Source: Verrucomicrobiota bacterium (GTDB lineage Bacteria > Verrucomicrobiota > Verrucomicrobiia > Opitutales > UBA953). From it: a stretch of 45,634 bases of DNA. Where the stretch lies: contig SUVQ01000008.1 in NCBI GenBank assembly GCA_015061905.1, positions 89,867 to 135,500 on the forward strand. The letters run 5' to 3'. Within the stretch, counting starts at the first letter, position 1. Every line of letters starts with the position of its first letter. The notes beneath the pieces were generated by a model. That model was not told the DNA's origin and did not search any database. It saw only the letters and a program-made list of their open reading frames with translations. Of this stretch, positions 26,464 through 33,204 are shown in pieces. Made by a program: the position numbers and the translations under genes.

Positions 26464-27104
26464 CGTAAATCGTTCTCAAATAGAAGATAGAATAGTACGG
26501 ATTGTGTTATGATTGTCTGGTCGGTTATCTCACTTAAAACAGATACATGTTACCACATCATAAAATACCTCCGAAAGTCTACATTAGGCTTAGATATCCC
26601 GCAACGTTACAAAGGGGAATATTGATGAATTTGGGAGCTTTGGTGCGTTGACAAGGAGTTTCATTCTGCGCGGGGATTTGTCCTGTGGCACAAGTATAAC
26701 CGACAGCGTAATTCCCTTTATCGGTTTGTTCGAAAAAACCTACAGAAGAAAAGTCCCCGTAGCCACTGAACACCTCCCGCATTAATAACTATGTGGTAGA
26801 GATTCTGATAGAAGTTCCTGTTGAATCTTAAAAACGAACGGCAACTATCACGCCACGCCGCCCGGCGCCAAAATGGGCTGTTTTTGTGCGAATACGGGGT
26901 GTTTAAATCAAGCGCCACAGGCGCCAAGCTATATAATTAATATATTGGGGCGGCGCGGGGATTTATCAATTAAAGATAACAGGTGCAGGGGAGGCTTTTA
27001 GGGGAACAGGGAAGTTGAGATAGGTGTTAAAGAAAGTAACACAAAGAAATAAATATAATAATATTATATATATAGATTTTTAATTTTTAATACATCTACA
27101 AAAC
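26464..27104. other. Gene-poor, AT-rich stretch
   Basis: No gene I would defend. A 67-codon minus-strand frame (26579-26782, containing GFFEQTDKGNYAVGYTCATG) could be a coding fragment but has no context. Around 26850-26960 there are short GC-rich palindromic words (AAGCGCCACAGGCGCC, GCCGCCCGGCGCC), and from 27030 onward the DNA is almost pure A/T. I see no convincing promoter or RNA gene. Confidence 0.5.
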
Positions 27105-27139
27105 GCTTAATTACATTAAGCATTTGTAGTAGCTGTATT
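27105..27139. repeat. 35-bp direct repeat, copy 1
   Basis: Identical to 27914-27948 except one base. It starts with a perfect 7-bp hairpin GCTTAAT-TAC-ATTAAGC and continues ATTTGTAGTAGCTGTATT. The pair brackets about 0.8 kb of gene-free DNA, so it may mark insertion ends, paired terminators for minus-strand RNAs, or protein-binding sites. Confidence 0.85.
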
Positions 27140-27272
27140 GTAAAAAACTAAAGAAATCCCTGTAATTTACACAAAAAACGAGCTTCCCGATCTCCGTTCC
27201 TGTCTCAAGATTTGCCCCGAAAACTGAGATACTTATTTACTCCGTCTCTCCTGTATGCAAATTTTCCCTGTG

Positions 27273-27382
27273 ATTTCACGCCTGTATCTACTTCGTCCCT
27301 TAAAATCATAATTTGTGAAATAAAATTTCACGCCCGTATCGTGTGTTTTTTGCAGAGACAAGTTCAAATTTCACGCCCGTTC
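27273..27382. repeat. Three TTTCACGCCYGT words, one in a palindrome
   Basis: ATTTCACGCC(T/C)GT occurs starting at 27273, 27325 and 27368, spaced 52 and 43 bp apart, all in one orientation. The middle copy forms GTGAAAT-AAA-ATTTCAC with the preceding bases. The words look like iterated binding sites in a non-coding stretch. What binds is unknown. Confidence 0.65.
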
Positions 27383-27846
27383 TTAAGTTACACTCAAAAC
27401 ATACTATGTGTATACAAACAGAAATTCCCCGCATGTCCTAATGCGAGGTCTGATTTTTGTCGGGCTATCTACCGACCACGGAGTCTAATTCTCCAAAGAA
27501 CAGATTGGAATTACGGTCCAACATCACGGGGAATCTCGCCCCCTTAACAGTTGTGTTTGGCTTTGCGGTTTCGTCTGAGTTCGTTGCCTCCTATCGCCGC
27601 TGTTGCTATCGATGCTTTCGTCTTCCGGCTCTTCCTCCTTCGACTAGGCTCTGTTAAGTCATTTTTAAAGCTTGTTTTGCTTGAGTGCCAAACAGGTATG
27701 CATTCGTCAATCTGCGCGCCTGACGGTTCCTGTTATTATCTCGAACTAAACTACCCCTCATGTTCTCTCCGTTATCTCTCTGTTTCAAGTGATCAATACG
27801 GAGGCGAGCTGTTATAGCTTAGAACGCCGCGTCATTATTTTTTATT

Positions 27847-27902
27847 ATGTGTATGTGTATGTATGTATGTGTATGTGTGTGTATGTGTATGTGTGTGTTT
27901 GT
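27847..27902. repeat. GTATGT/GTGTGT microsatellite
   Basis: About 56 bp of alternating GTAT, GTGT units splitting the two structured blocks described above. Purine-pyrimidine alternation of this kind is length-unstable and can adopt Z-DNA. Confidence 0.9.
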
Positions 27903-27913
27903 GGGATGCTGAT

Positions 27914-27948
27914 GCTTAATTACATCAAGCATTTGTAGTAGCTGTATT
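27914..27948. repeat. 35-bp direct repeat, copy 2
   Basis: Second copy of the element at 27105-27139 with a single T-to-C difference that turns one stem pair into G-T on the RNA level, so the hairpin is kept. It sits at the leftward end of the right-hand structured block. Confidence 0.85.
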
Positions 27949-28538
27949 TTTAGATGATTTGTCCGCCCGGCGCTGCGTCGCTTTCGCTCTCGGTTCAGCC
28001 CTTATATAAATTTGCTCCTGTAACCTTTAATCAAACTGAGGCTTCGGAGGCGGCTCTTGCCCCAACTCCTTACTAATGGGTAAGTCTGTTGGTTTCATAA
28101 CGTGCCATCTTGCGGGGGAGTGTCCGCAAAACCCGTTAATCACCTTTAAGCAACTCCTATGCATGTCCTTCCTTCAGTAGGGTAAACTACGGAATCCCGA
28201 CAAACATGAGCAACCTGACATATCAGGTGCTAACGTTATCTATTACTTTGAAAGAACAGAGGCTTGTCGCCATCAGCGGAGTCGAGAGATTGAACAAATC
28301 CGGATTACCCTATCTGTCCGTCTCTTCCCGTCCGTTTCCACTCTCCCGTTAAGAAGGGCGCTTTCCGTCCGGTCTTAGACTCATACGTCACTTGGCTGTA
28401 GGCGTCGACTGCGACCTAGATGTTTTTGATAAAACAAATAAACCTGTAATAATTACAATATCATATAATCTCTCTGGTTCAAGTGTAATCATTCCAATTT
28501 CTTAAAAAAAGATCTTATGAAGATTGAAAAAGGCGTAC

Positions 28539-28736
28539 TCATCGCTTCGCGACCTCCGCTTTAATTTCAATCCAGTTTTCGACGTCAGAGATACGGAATC
28601 TGGGGTCTCCGGTTCCGTTTCTACCGATTCTTATGCAAGGGCAATCATTAGCAAGCCACCTGACGATGGTTCGTTCTGACACACCAAATACTTTCTTGAG
28701 GTATTTACGGGTTACGTAGTTTTCAAACTCTGCCAT
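28539..28736 (-). CDS. HTH DNA-binding protein (excisionase/Nu1-like)
   Basis: 65 aa, a single winged-helix of the HTH_17/MerR-excisionase type: YVTRKYLKKVFGVSERTIVRW then LANDCPCIRIGRNGTGDPRF and ISDVENWIE. Cytoplasmic DNA-binding protein. Similar proteins act as excisionases, as terminase small subunits (Nu1) or as small regulators. ATG 28736 is chosen because it overlaps the previous gene's stop (TAATG) and has GGAGG 6 nt upstream; an earlier in-frame start is less likely. It is clearly a paralogue of the gene upstream. Confidence 0.75.
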   Translation of the reverse strand: MAEFENYVTRKYLKKVFGVSERTIVRWLANDCPCIRIGRNGTGDPRFRISDVENWIEIKAEVAKR

Positions 28737-28936
28737 TAAATTCCTCCTTTCTGTAAGGAAGAAAGCCACGTGGCGACTTCTTCAAGGACAAATCTGACGT
28801 TTCGTCCAACCCCGTTCCCGCCAATCTTGCGGAACGGACAGCCGTATGTCATCCATCTGTCTATGGTTCGGAGGGAGACGCTGAACGCCTCCGCTAGTTT
28901 ATCTTTAGCCACATAGTGTGGGATTTGATTTTTCAT
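28736..28936 (-). CDS. HTH DNA-binding protein (excisionase/Nu1-like), upstream paralogue
   Basis: 66 aa with the same fold and order of motifs as its neighbour: YVAKDKLAEAFSVSLRTIDR then WMTYGCPFRKIGGNGVGRNV and LEEVATWLSS. The two genes are translationally coupled through TAATG. Tandem duplication followed by divergence is the simplest origin. Lying next to terminase fragments, they may be a surviving terminase small-subunit/excisionase pair, or the regulators of the nearby minus-strand transcript. The target site is not evident. Confidence 0.75.
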   Translation of the reverse strand: MKNQIPHYVAKDKLAEAFSVSLRTIDRWMTYGCPFRKIGGNGVGRNVRFVLEEVATWLSSLQKGGI

Positions 28937-29158
28937 TTTAGTTTAAAAGAATTTTTCCCCGATTGCGGAATTGCGCGCCGAGGAGCGCTCTCAAGAGTCC
29001 GAATTCGACTCTCGCCTACTTAAATATATAAATAAGAATCTATTAATAGATTCCGACTGAGTGGTCACCATCTACACCGCATAGATAAAGGGATAGCGGG
29101 CAATTTGAAAATTCAGAGAAATCGATTTCTCTTTTTCAAAAAAGGAACGAAAAAGCAT
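28937..29158. other. Non-coding stretch with a degenerate copy of the tRNA-flanking word
   Basis: No gene. It contains a perfect GAGTC-CGAATTC-GACTC palindrome (about 28997-29013) and, near 29076, ACCGCATAGATAAAGGGATA followed by GCGGGC. The latter resembles the terminator sequence right after tRNA-Gly (ACCCGCATAAATAAAGGGG, then GCGGGC). This may be an old attachment-site scar or a mobile terminator copy. Nothing else stands out. Confidence 0.45.
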
Positions 29159-29585
29159 CTAAAAAGGATTATTTTTGAACCACGTTTCCCTTGCCGGATC
29201 CTTCAAACAAAGCAACTTGTAGATTTCGTATAAACAGGAAATGTTCGATATAGTAGACTTCCCGTTCCCAATCCCAAGCATCACCAAAACCTCATTGTAG
29301 TCGTTGTAAAAAGGAGACGGGTAAATTTCTCTGAGCTTCTCCCGCCAAAAAGGATATATCTTGCACGCCCCCGTATTAGGATCCGCAAAGTGCTCCCCCA
29401 TAAAATAAGGATTCTCTAAAAACGTATCAATGTCTACAGGTCTTTGCTCATACAAATCCTGCAAATCATCCCAAAATAAATCATCAATCTCACGCTTCGA
29501 AAGGTTTTTGATTCGAGCTTTAAGCTCCGTCGCAATGCCGGTTCCCGGCAAGGCGAATATTAGAAAAGGTGCTATCGATGCATAG
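29159..29585 (-). pseudogene. Phage terminase large-subunit fragment (copy 2)
   Basis: About 140 codons of a terminase ATPase N-terminus: LSKREIDDLFWDDLQDLYEQ, ENPYFMGEHF, IYPFWREKLREIYPSPFYN, and a Walker A-like GIGNGKSTISN followed by CLYEIYKLLCLKDPARETW. It stops there, before the Walker B and nuclease domains, so it is truncated at the 3' end. Upstream the frame runs into a 76-nt hairpin and has no family-like N-terminus. Copy 1 at 22.4-22.65 kb is an inverted, more decayed duplicate. It is residue of a prophage or satellite. Confidence 0.8.
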
Positions 29586-29589
29586 GGCT

Positions 29590-29665
29590 CACCACAAAGG
29601 CGAAGGAGTTTCCGGAGTCGTGCCGCCGCCCCGGCACGAGTAGGAACACCTTCGCCTTTGTGGTG
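29590..29665. repeat. 76-nt hairpin element
   Basis: Outer arms CACCACAAAGGCGAAGG and CCTTCGCCTTTGTGGTG are a perfect 17-bp inverted repeat. Inside, TCGTGCCG and CGGCACGA form an 8-bp stem with a 6-nt loop, and GTTTCC/GGAAC pair between. The whole forms one long imperfect hairpin, like a small REP/MITE-type element. One outer arm recurs at 22390-22406. Confidence 0.85.
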
Positions 29666-29708
29666 AAGAGAATAAACCGAACGCAAAGCAAAAATTTTGA
29701 AAAACCTA

Positions 29709-29737
29709 TTGACAAGGTTTTTCAAAACCTTAATAAT
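29709..29737 (+). promoter_or_regulatory. Strong sigma70-type promoter with palindromic operator
   Basis: TTGACA (29709-29714), a 17-bp spacer and AATAAT (29732-29737) make a near-consensus promoter 38 bp ahead of the methylase-like gene. The spacer is almost entirely a perfect palindrome AAGGTTTT-TC-AAAACCTT (29714-29731), with another AAAACCT half-site just upstream (29701-29707). A repressor bound there would block polymerase, so the downstream operon is probably tightly controlled. The regulator is not identified. Confidence 0.8.
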
Positions 29738-29775
29738 GGGTATTAATTAATCAACGGAACAAGTTTTACAAAATC

Positions 29776-31464
29776 ATGCTTCAAGAAAAACAACTCAAAG
29801 AAATTGAAACAATGTTCGCATCGGTTCCGAATGTCTCTTTTGTGGGGAAAGTAGGAGTCGCATATATCCTTCTTTTAGCGCGAGAAAATAATTGTTTCGA
29901 TATTGCATCGATCCCGGAGTTCACACGTAAATACATTGACGACGAACTGGTGTGTCAGTCTTTATGCAGCGAACTGCCAGAAAAGCACTGGAATTCGTAT
30001 TACAGAAAGCGAATTACAGATTTCGATACAGATTCTCTAAGACGCTATATTTTAGACGCTAACATCTCACCGAAGGGGGCGGAGGCTCTCCCTCCTGCTA
30101 TTGCCAAAATCGTGCTCCACACACTGCAATGCAAACCTAGAGAGACGCTCGCAGACATGGGGGTTGGGTTCGGAGGATTCCTTCAGGAAGCATACAAGGC
30201 TCTTCCCGGAATAAAATTTTTTGGGGTAGATAGTAACGCGGATGCAGCGGTAGTGTCTCGCATCAAAGCGAAGGTTTCGGGAGTAGAAAGTGAGATCGAA
30301 CAAAATGATCTTTTTTCCATCATTCCTTGTTTTTATCGTTTTGAAAAGATTTTCTGCTTCCCTCCGTTTGGAAGCACAAAATCAATGGAGCGAAAAATTA
30401 TTGAATTCATGCCCGCGATGCCGGAAGGCTTACCCTCTTTGAAAATGACGTTTTCTGCAGAGTGGCTTTTCGCAATTAGGTGTATCGTAGACTTTTCTTC
30501 TTCGGAAAGCAGAGCTACTGTCATCATGACTAATGGCGCTCTTTCTAATTTGTCGGACTCCCCTATCAGAAAATACTTCGTTGAACGGGGAATGATAGAG
30601 TCTGTTATTTCTCTTCCCGCAGGTCTCCTGCAGTGGACTTCAATTCCCCTAAACATTGTTGTTTTCAGTAATGGGAATTCTGCGGTTCGCATGGTTGATG
30701 CGCGAGACCTCGGTGTTAAAAATCGTCGAAATGCCGAATTGACGGACCAGGATGTTGAAACCGTGATTGCTCGTTTAAATTCTGGGGATGAAAAATACGT
30801 AAAATCAATTCCTGTTGAAGACATTTTAAAAGAAGATTCTGTTATTTATCCGGAACGATACCTCTGCACACGAGCCCCGTTAGAATACGAAGTGAAATTT
30901 GGGGATGTTATCGAGTCAATTACTCGAGGAGCGGCGTTGACAGCAAAACAACTAGACGATTTAGAATCCAAAGAATCCACAGATATTTGTTATTTAGGTT
31001 TACGCGACATTTCGTCAAGCGGCATCATTTCCGAGGAACTTCCATGCCTAAAAAAATTGGATAGAAGTGCAGAGCGAAGTGTTCTTAGAGAAAACGATTT
31101 AGTCATTTCCAAAATCGGGAATCCGATGAGAGTTGCGTTGGCTCAAAATTTACGGAAGCGGCAAATTGTTGTCAGTGCAAATATGTTCATTGTTCGGCTG
31201 AAAGAGAAGCTCGCCAACCCCGTTTACATTAAAGCTTTTCTTTCAAGTGAAATTGGACTGTCGCTTTTGAAAAGTGTCGCGGTCGGAAGTACAATTTCCT
31301 GCATTAGTGCTGAAGCCTTGAAGAACATGCCGATTTCTCTGCCGCCTATGGAACGGCAGCAAGAAATTGCCAATCGGTATTTAGCGAAGCTTGATGAAAT
31401 TGAAATTCTCAAGAGGAAGCTCGACAAGGCCGTTGGGAGTCTGAGCTCGTTGTTGAACATTTAA
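29776..31464 (+). CDS. N6-methyltransferase-like/HsdS-like fusion with altered catalytic motif
   Basis: 562 aa. N-terminal helical region, then a class I methyltransferase core: motif I LADMGVGFGGFL (Asp127 onward) and FFGVDSNADA for SAM. The motif IV position reads FPPF (195-198, in KIFCFPPFGS) where active N6-adenine methylases have N/D-P-P-Y/F. The Asn is replaced by Phe (codon TTC), so methylation activity is doubtful. From about residue 370 a Type I specificity-like target-recognition domain follows (GDVIESITRGAAL, LVISKIGNPM, and ISLPPMERQQEIANRYLAKL then DEIE coiled end). One TRD only. It is preceded by a strong operator-controlled promoter and heads an operon with sbcD and sbcC. It probably reads DNA sequence or modification state; that is inference. 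Confidence 0.8.
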   Translation: MLQEKQLKEIETMFASVPNVSFVGKVGVAYILLLARENNCFDIASIPEFTRKYIDDELVCQSLCSELPEKHWNSYYRKRITDFDTDSLRRYILDANISPKGAEALPPAIAKIVLHTLQCKPRETLADMGVGFGGFLQEAYKALPGIKFFGVDSNADAAVVSRIKAKVSGVESEIEQNDLFSIIPCFYRFEKIFCFPPFGSTKSMERKIIEFMPAMPEGLPSLKMTFSAEWLFAIRCIVDFSSSESRATVIMTNGALSNLSDSPIRKYFVERGMIESVISLPAGLLQWTSIPLNIVVFSNGNSAVRMVDARDLGVKNRRNAELTDQDVETVIARLNSGDEKYVKSIPVEDILKEDSVIYPERYLCTRAPLEYEVKFGDVIESITRGAALTAKQLDDLESKESTDICYLGLRDISSSGIISEELPCLKKLDRSAERSVLRENDLVISKIGNPMRVALAQNLRKRQIVVSANMFIVRLKEKLANPVYIKAFLSSEIGLSLLKSVAVGSTISCISAEALKNMPISLPPMERQQEIANRYLAKLDEIEILKRKLDKAVGSLSSLLNI

Positions 31465-31481
31465 CCTCGGAAAAAGAATCA

Positions 31482-32006
31482 ATGTCACTTACTACAGAAC
31501 AGCTTGAGGATTTACTCGAAAAGATTCAGGGGCGGATTTTCATCGCCAATCGTGATGGATCGTTGTGTTCCATTCTCACAAAGATTGGATGGCAAGATTT
31601 GTTGGACGATCCTGGAGACGATTTTGGCAAAGTTACGTCCTATCCCACAGGCAAAATCATCGTAATCGGCGCTTCTTCTGTGAAAAAAGAACATCTGCTC
31701 GGAATAGCAAAGGGGTTTGGTATTAGCAAGAACCGTTTTGAATTTATTGATTTTGAAGAAGCGAAGACGTTCAACTATGGCAAGCTCCAATACAATGGCG
31801 TGTACCGGGTCGTTTTAGCGGGTCCTATCCCCCACAAGACAACCGGAACGGGCGATTCAAGTAGCGCGATTGTTGCTATGGAAAAAGGCTTGGGCTTCCC
31901 TCGGGTTGTTCGATTGCGCTCTAGCAACGAACTCAAAATCACAAAGCAAAGTTTCAAGGAAGGTCTCTCCAGTCTTCTCAGTGAAGGCTTCCTTCAGGCT
32001 GTGTAA
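31482..32006 (+). CDS. Hypothetical protein between methylase-like and sbcD genes
   Basis: 174 aa, not recognised. A compact alpha/beta protein: KIIVIGASSVKKEHLLGIAK then GFGISKNRFEFIDFEEAKTF reads like a Rossmann or Toprim/Sir2-like strand-helix alternation, and YRVVLAGPIPHKTTGTGDSS has a Gly/Ser/Thr-rich loop that might bind phosphate, but no standard P-loop is present. It starts at ATG 17 nt after the methylase-like gene, well inside the operon. Because it occurs between a DNA-recognition protein and a nuclease pair, a sensor, adaptor or signalling role is possible. Nothing in the sequence settles it. Confidence 0.65.
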   Translation: MSLTTEQLEDLLEKIQGRIFIANRDGSLCSILTKIGWQDLLDDPGDDFGKVTSYPTGKIIVIGASSVKKEHLLGIAKGFGISKNRFEFIDFEEAKTFNYGKLQYNGVYRVVLAGPIPHKTTGTGDSSSAIVAMEKGLGFPRVVRLRSSNELKITKQSFKEGLSSLLSEGFLQAV

Positions 32007-32064
32007 GCGACAATCTCATTACAGTATTTAGAAAATAACCGTTTAACAACTTGGGAGTTTGCCA

Positions 32065-33204
32065 ATGAAACTAATCCATTTATCTGATTTGCATATCGGA
32101 AAGCGCGTAAATGAAGTGCCCATGATTGAAGACCAGAAATATGTCTTGAACCAGATCCTCAACATTATCGAGCATGAGAAACCGGATGCCGTATTAATTG
32201 CAGGGGATGTATATGATAAAAGCGTACCGTCAACAGAAGCAGTCGAACTTCTAGACAATTTCCTCTGTCGCCTGGCGAAAATCTCCAATGCCGTAATGGT
32301 AATTAGCGGAAACCATGATTCCCCGGAGCGACTTGCATTTGGGAGCCGTCTGATGAAAGGAGCGAAAGTCCACCTGGCGCCTGTGTACAACGGGAAGGTG
32401 GAACCCATTTGCCTCCCTGACGCATGGGGCAATGTGTGCTTTTACCTACTTCCTTTTATAAAACCGATACACGTTAAACGTTGGTATTCCGATGAGAAGG
32501 TTGAAAGCTATACCGATGCTTGCAAGGTTGCGGTTGCGAATATGAACGTCGATGAGAGCTGTCGAAATGTGCTTCTAACACACCAGTTCGTCACCGGCGC
32601 ATCTACTTGCGAGTCAGAAGAAATTTCTGTGGGCGGGAGTGATAATGTGGATGCCTCTGTGTTTGATGCCTTTGATTATGTTGCTTTGGGGCATATACAC
32701 GGACCGCAAAACATCGGTTCCAACAACAAATTGCGATATTGTGGTTCTCCGTTGAAATATTCATTTTCGGAAGCGGAGCATATTAAAAGCGTAACGATTG
32801 TAAATCTTGGAGCGAAGGGAGAGCTCAATCTTCATGCCGTTCCGCTGAAACCTAGACACGATATGCGTTCAGTTCGCGGAAGTTTTTCGGATGTAATGGA
32901 GCACCGTGTAGATGTTGGGATGGACAAAGACGATTATGTACACGTAATCCTAACCGACGAGGAAGATATCCCGGAAGCTATAGGAAAATTGCGTTTGGTT
33001 TATCCGAACATCATGAAACTCACTTATGATAATACTCGGACACGAACCAATCATGTCATCGATGCTGCTCAGGACATACAGGAAAAGTCCCCGTTAGAGC
33101 TGTTTGACGAGCTTTACAAACAACAGAATAACCAGCCTATGAGTGACGAACAGCGGACGTTCGTACAAAAAATGATTGAATCTATTTGGGAAGACAACAA
33201 ATGA
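32065..33204 (+). CDS. sbcD: Exonuclease subunit SbcD (Mre11-like)
   Basis: 379-aa metallophosphoesterase nuclease. Motifs in order: DLHIGK, GDVYDKSVPS, SGNHDSPERL, LTHQFVTGA, and GHIHGPQ, covering the metal ligands of the Mre11/SbcD family. It works with SbcC as an ATP-driven double-strand exonuclease and hairpin endonuclease. ATG 32065 with GGGAG 7 nt upstream is preferred over an in-frame TTG two codons before. The stop overlaps the sbcC start (ATGA). Length and motif set are complete, so it should be active. It may be the cell's ordinary SbcD or a dedicated nuclease of this island's operon; the position favours the second. Confidence 0.92.
   Translation: MKLIHLSDLHIGKRVNEVPMIEDQKYVLNQILNIIEHEKPDAVLIAGDVYDKSVPSTEAVELLDNFLCRLAKISNAVMVISGNHDSPERLAFGSRLMKGAKVHLAPVYNGKVEPICLPDAWGNVCFYLLPFIKPIHVKRWYSDEKVESYTDACKVAVANMNVDESCRNVLLTHQFVTGASTCESEEISVGGSDNVDASVFDAFDYVALGHIHGPQNIGSNNKLRYCGSPLKYSFSEAEHIKSVTIVNLGAKGELNLHAVPLKPRHDMRSVRGSFSDVMEHRVDVGMDKDDYVHVILTDEEDIPEAIGKLRLVYPNIMKLTYDNTRTRTNHVIDAAQDIQEKSPLELFDELYKQQNNQPMSDEQRTFVQKMIESIWEDNK

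Larger units (their letters stand above)
27400..28440 (-). ncRNA. Candidate large structured RNA (about 1 kb, two blocks)
   Basis: Between two AT-rich deserts lie two more GC-rich, gene-free blocks (about 28430-27955 and 27830-27425 reading leftward). They are full of short helices and GNRA-like loops on the minus strand: AGCACCTGA-TATG-TCAGGT, TTGCGG...CCGCAA, GCGAAAGC, GGGG-GCGAGATT-CCCC, and CCTCGCAT-TAGGAC-ATGCGGGG near the end. A plausible promoter lies just upstream (TTGAAC, 16 bp, TATTGT on the minus strand, about 28480-28450). Giant phage-associated RNAs such as GOLLD and ROOL have this size and setting, but I cannot match a consensus from memory. No reverse transcriptase or intron domain V is seen. 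It could instead be eroded coding DNA. Confidence 0.4.

Noticed and set aside
26579..26782. A 67-codon minus-strand frame
   Set aside because: No recognisable family, weak start context and no partner genes; kept only as a note in the intergenic description.
27212..27817. Overlapping plus-strand short frames in the gene-free block
   Set aside because: They overlap one another, have Arg/Ser/Leu/Cys-rich random composition, and no ribosome sites.
27400..28440. Group II intron or retron RNA
   Set aside because: No reverse transcriptase gene nearby, and no domain V-like motif or intron 5' GUGYG boundary found.
28990..29015. A tRNA remnant around the GAGTC-CGAATTC-GACTC palindrome
   Set aside because: The loop does not match a T-loop (TTCRANN), and no acceptor or anticodon arms can be drawn.
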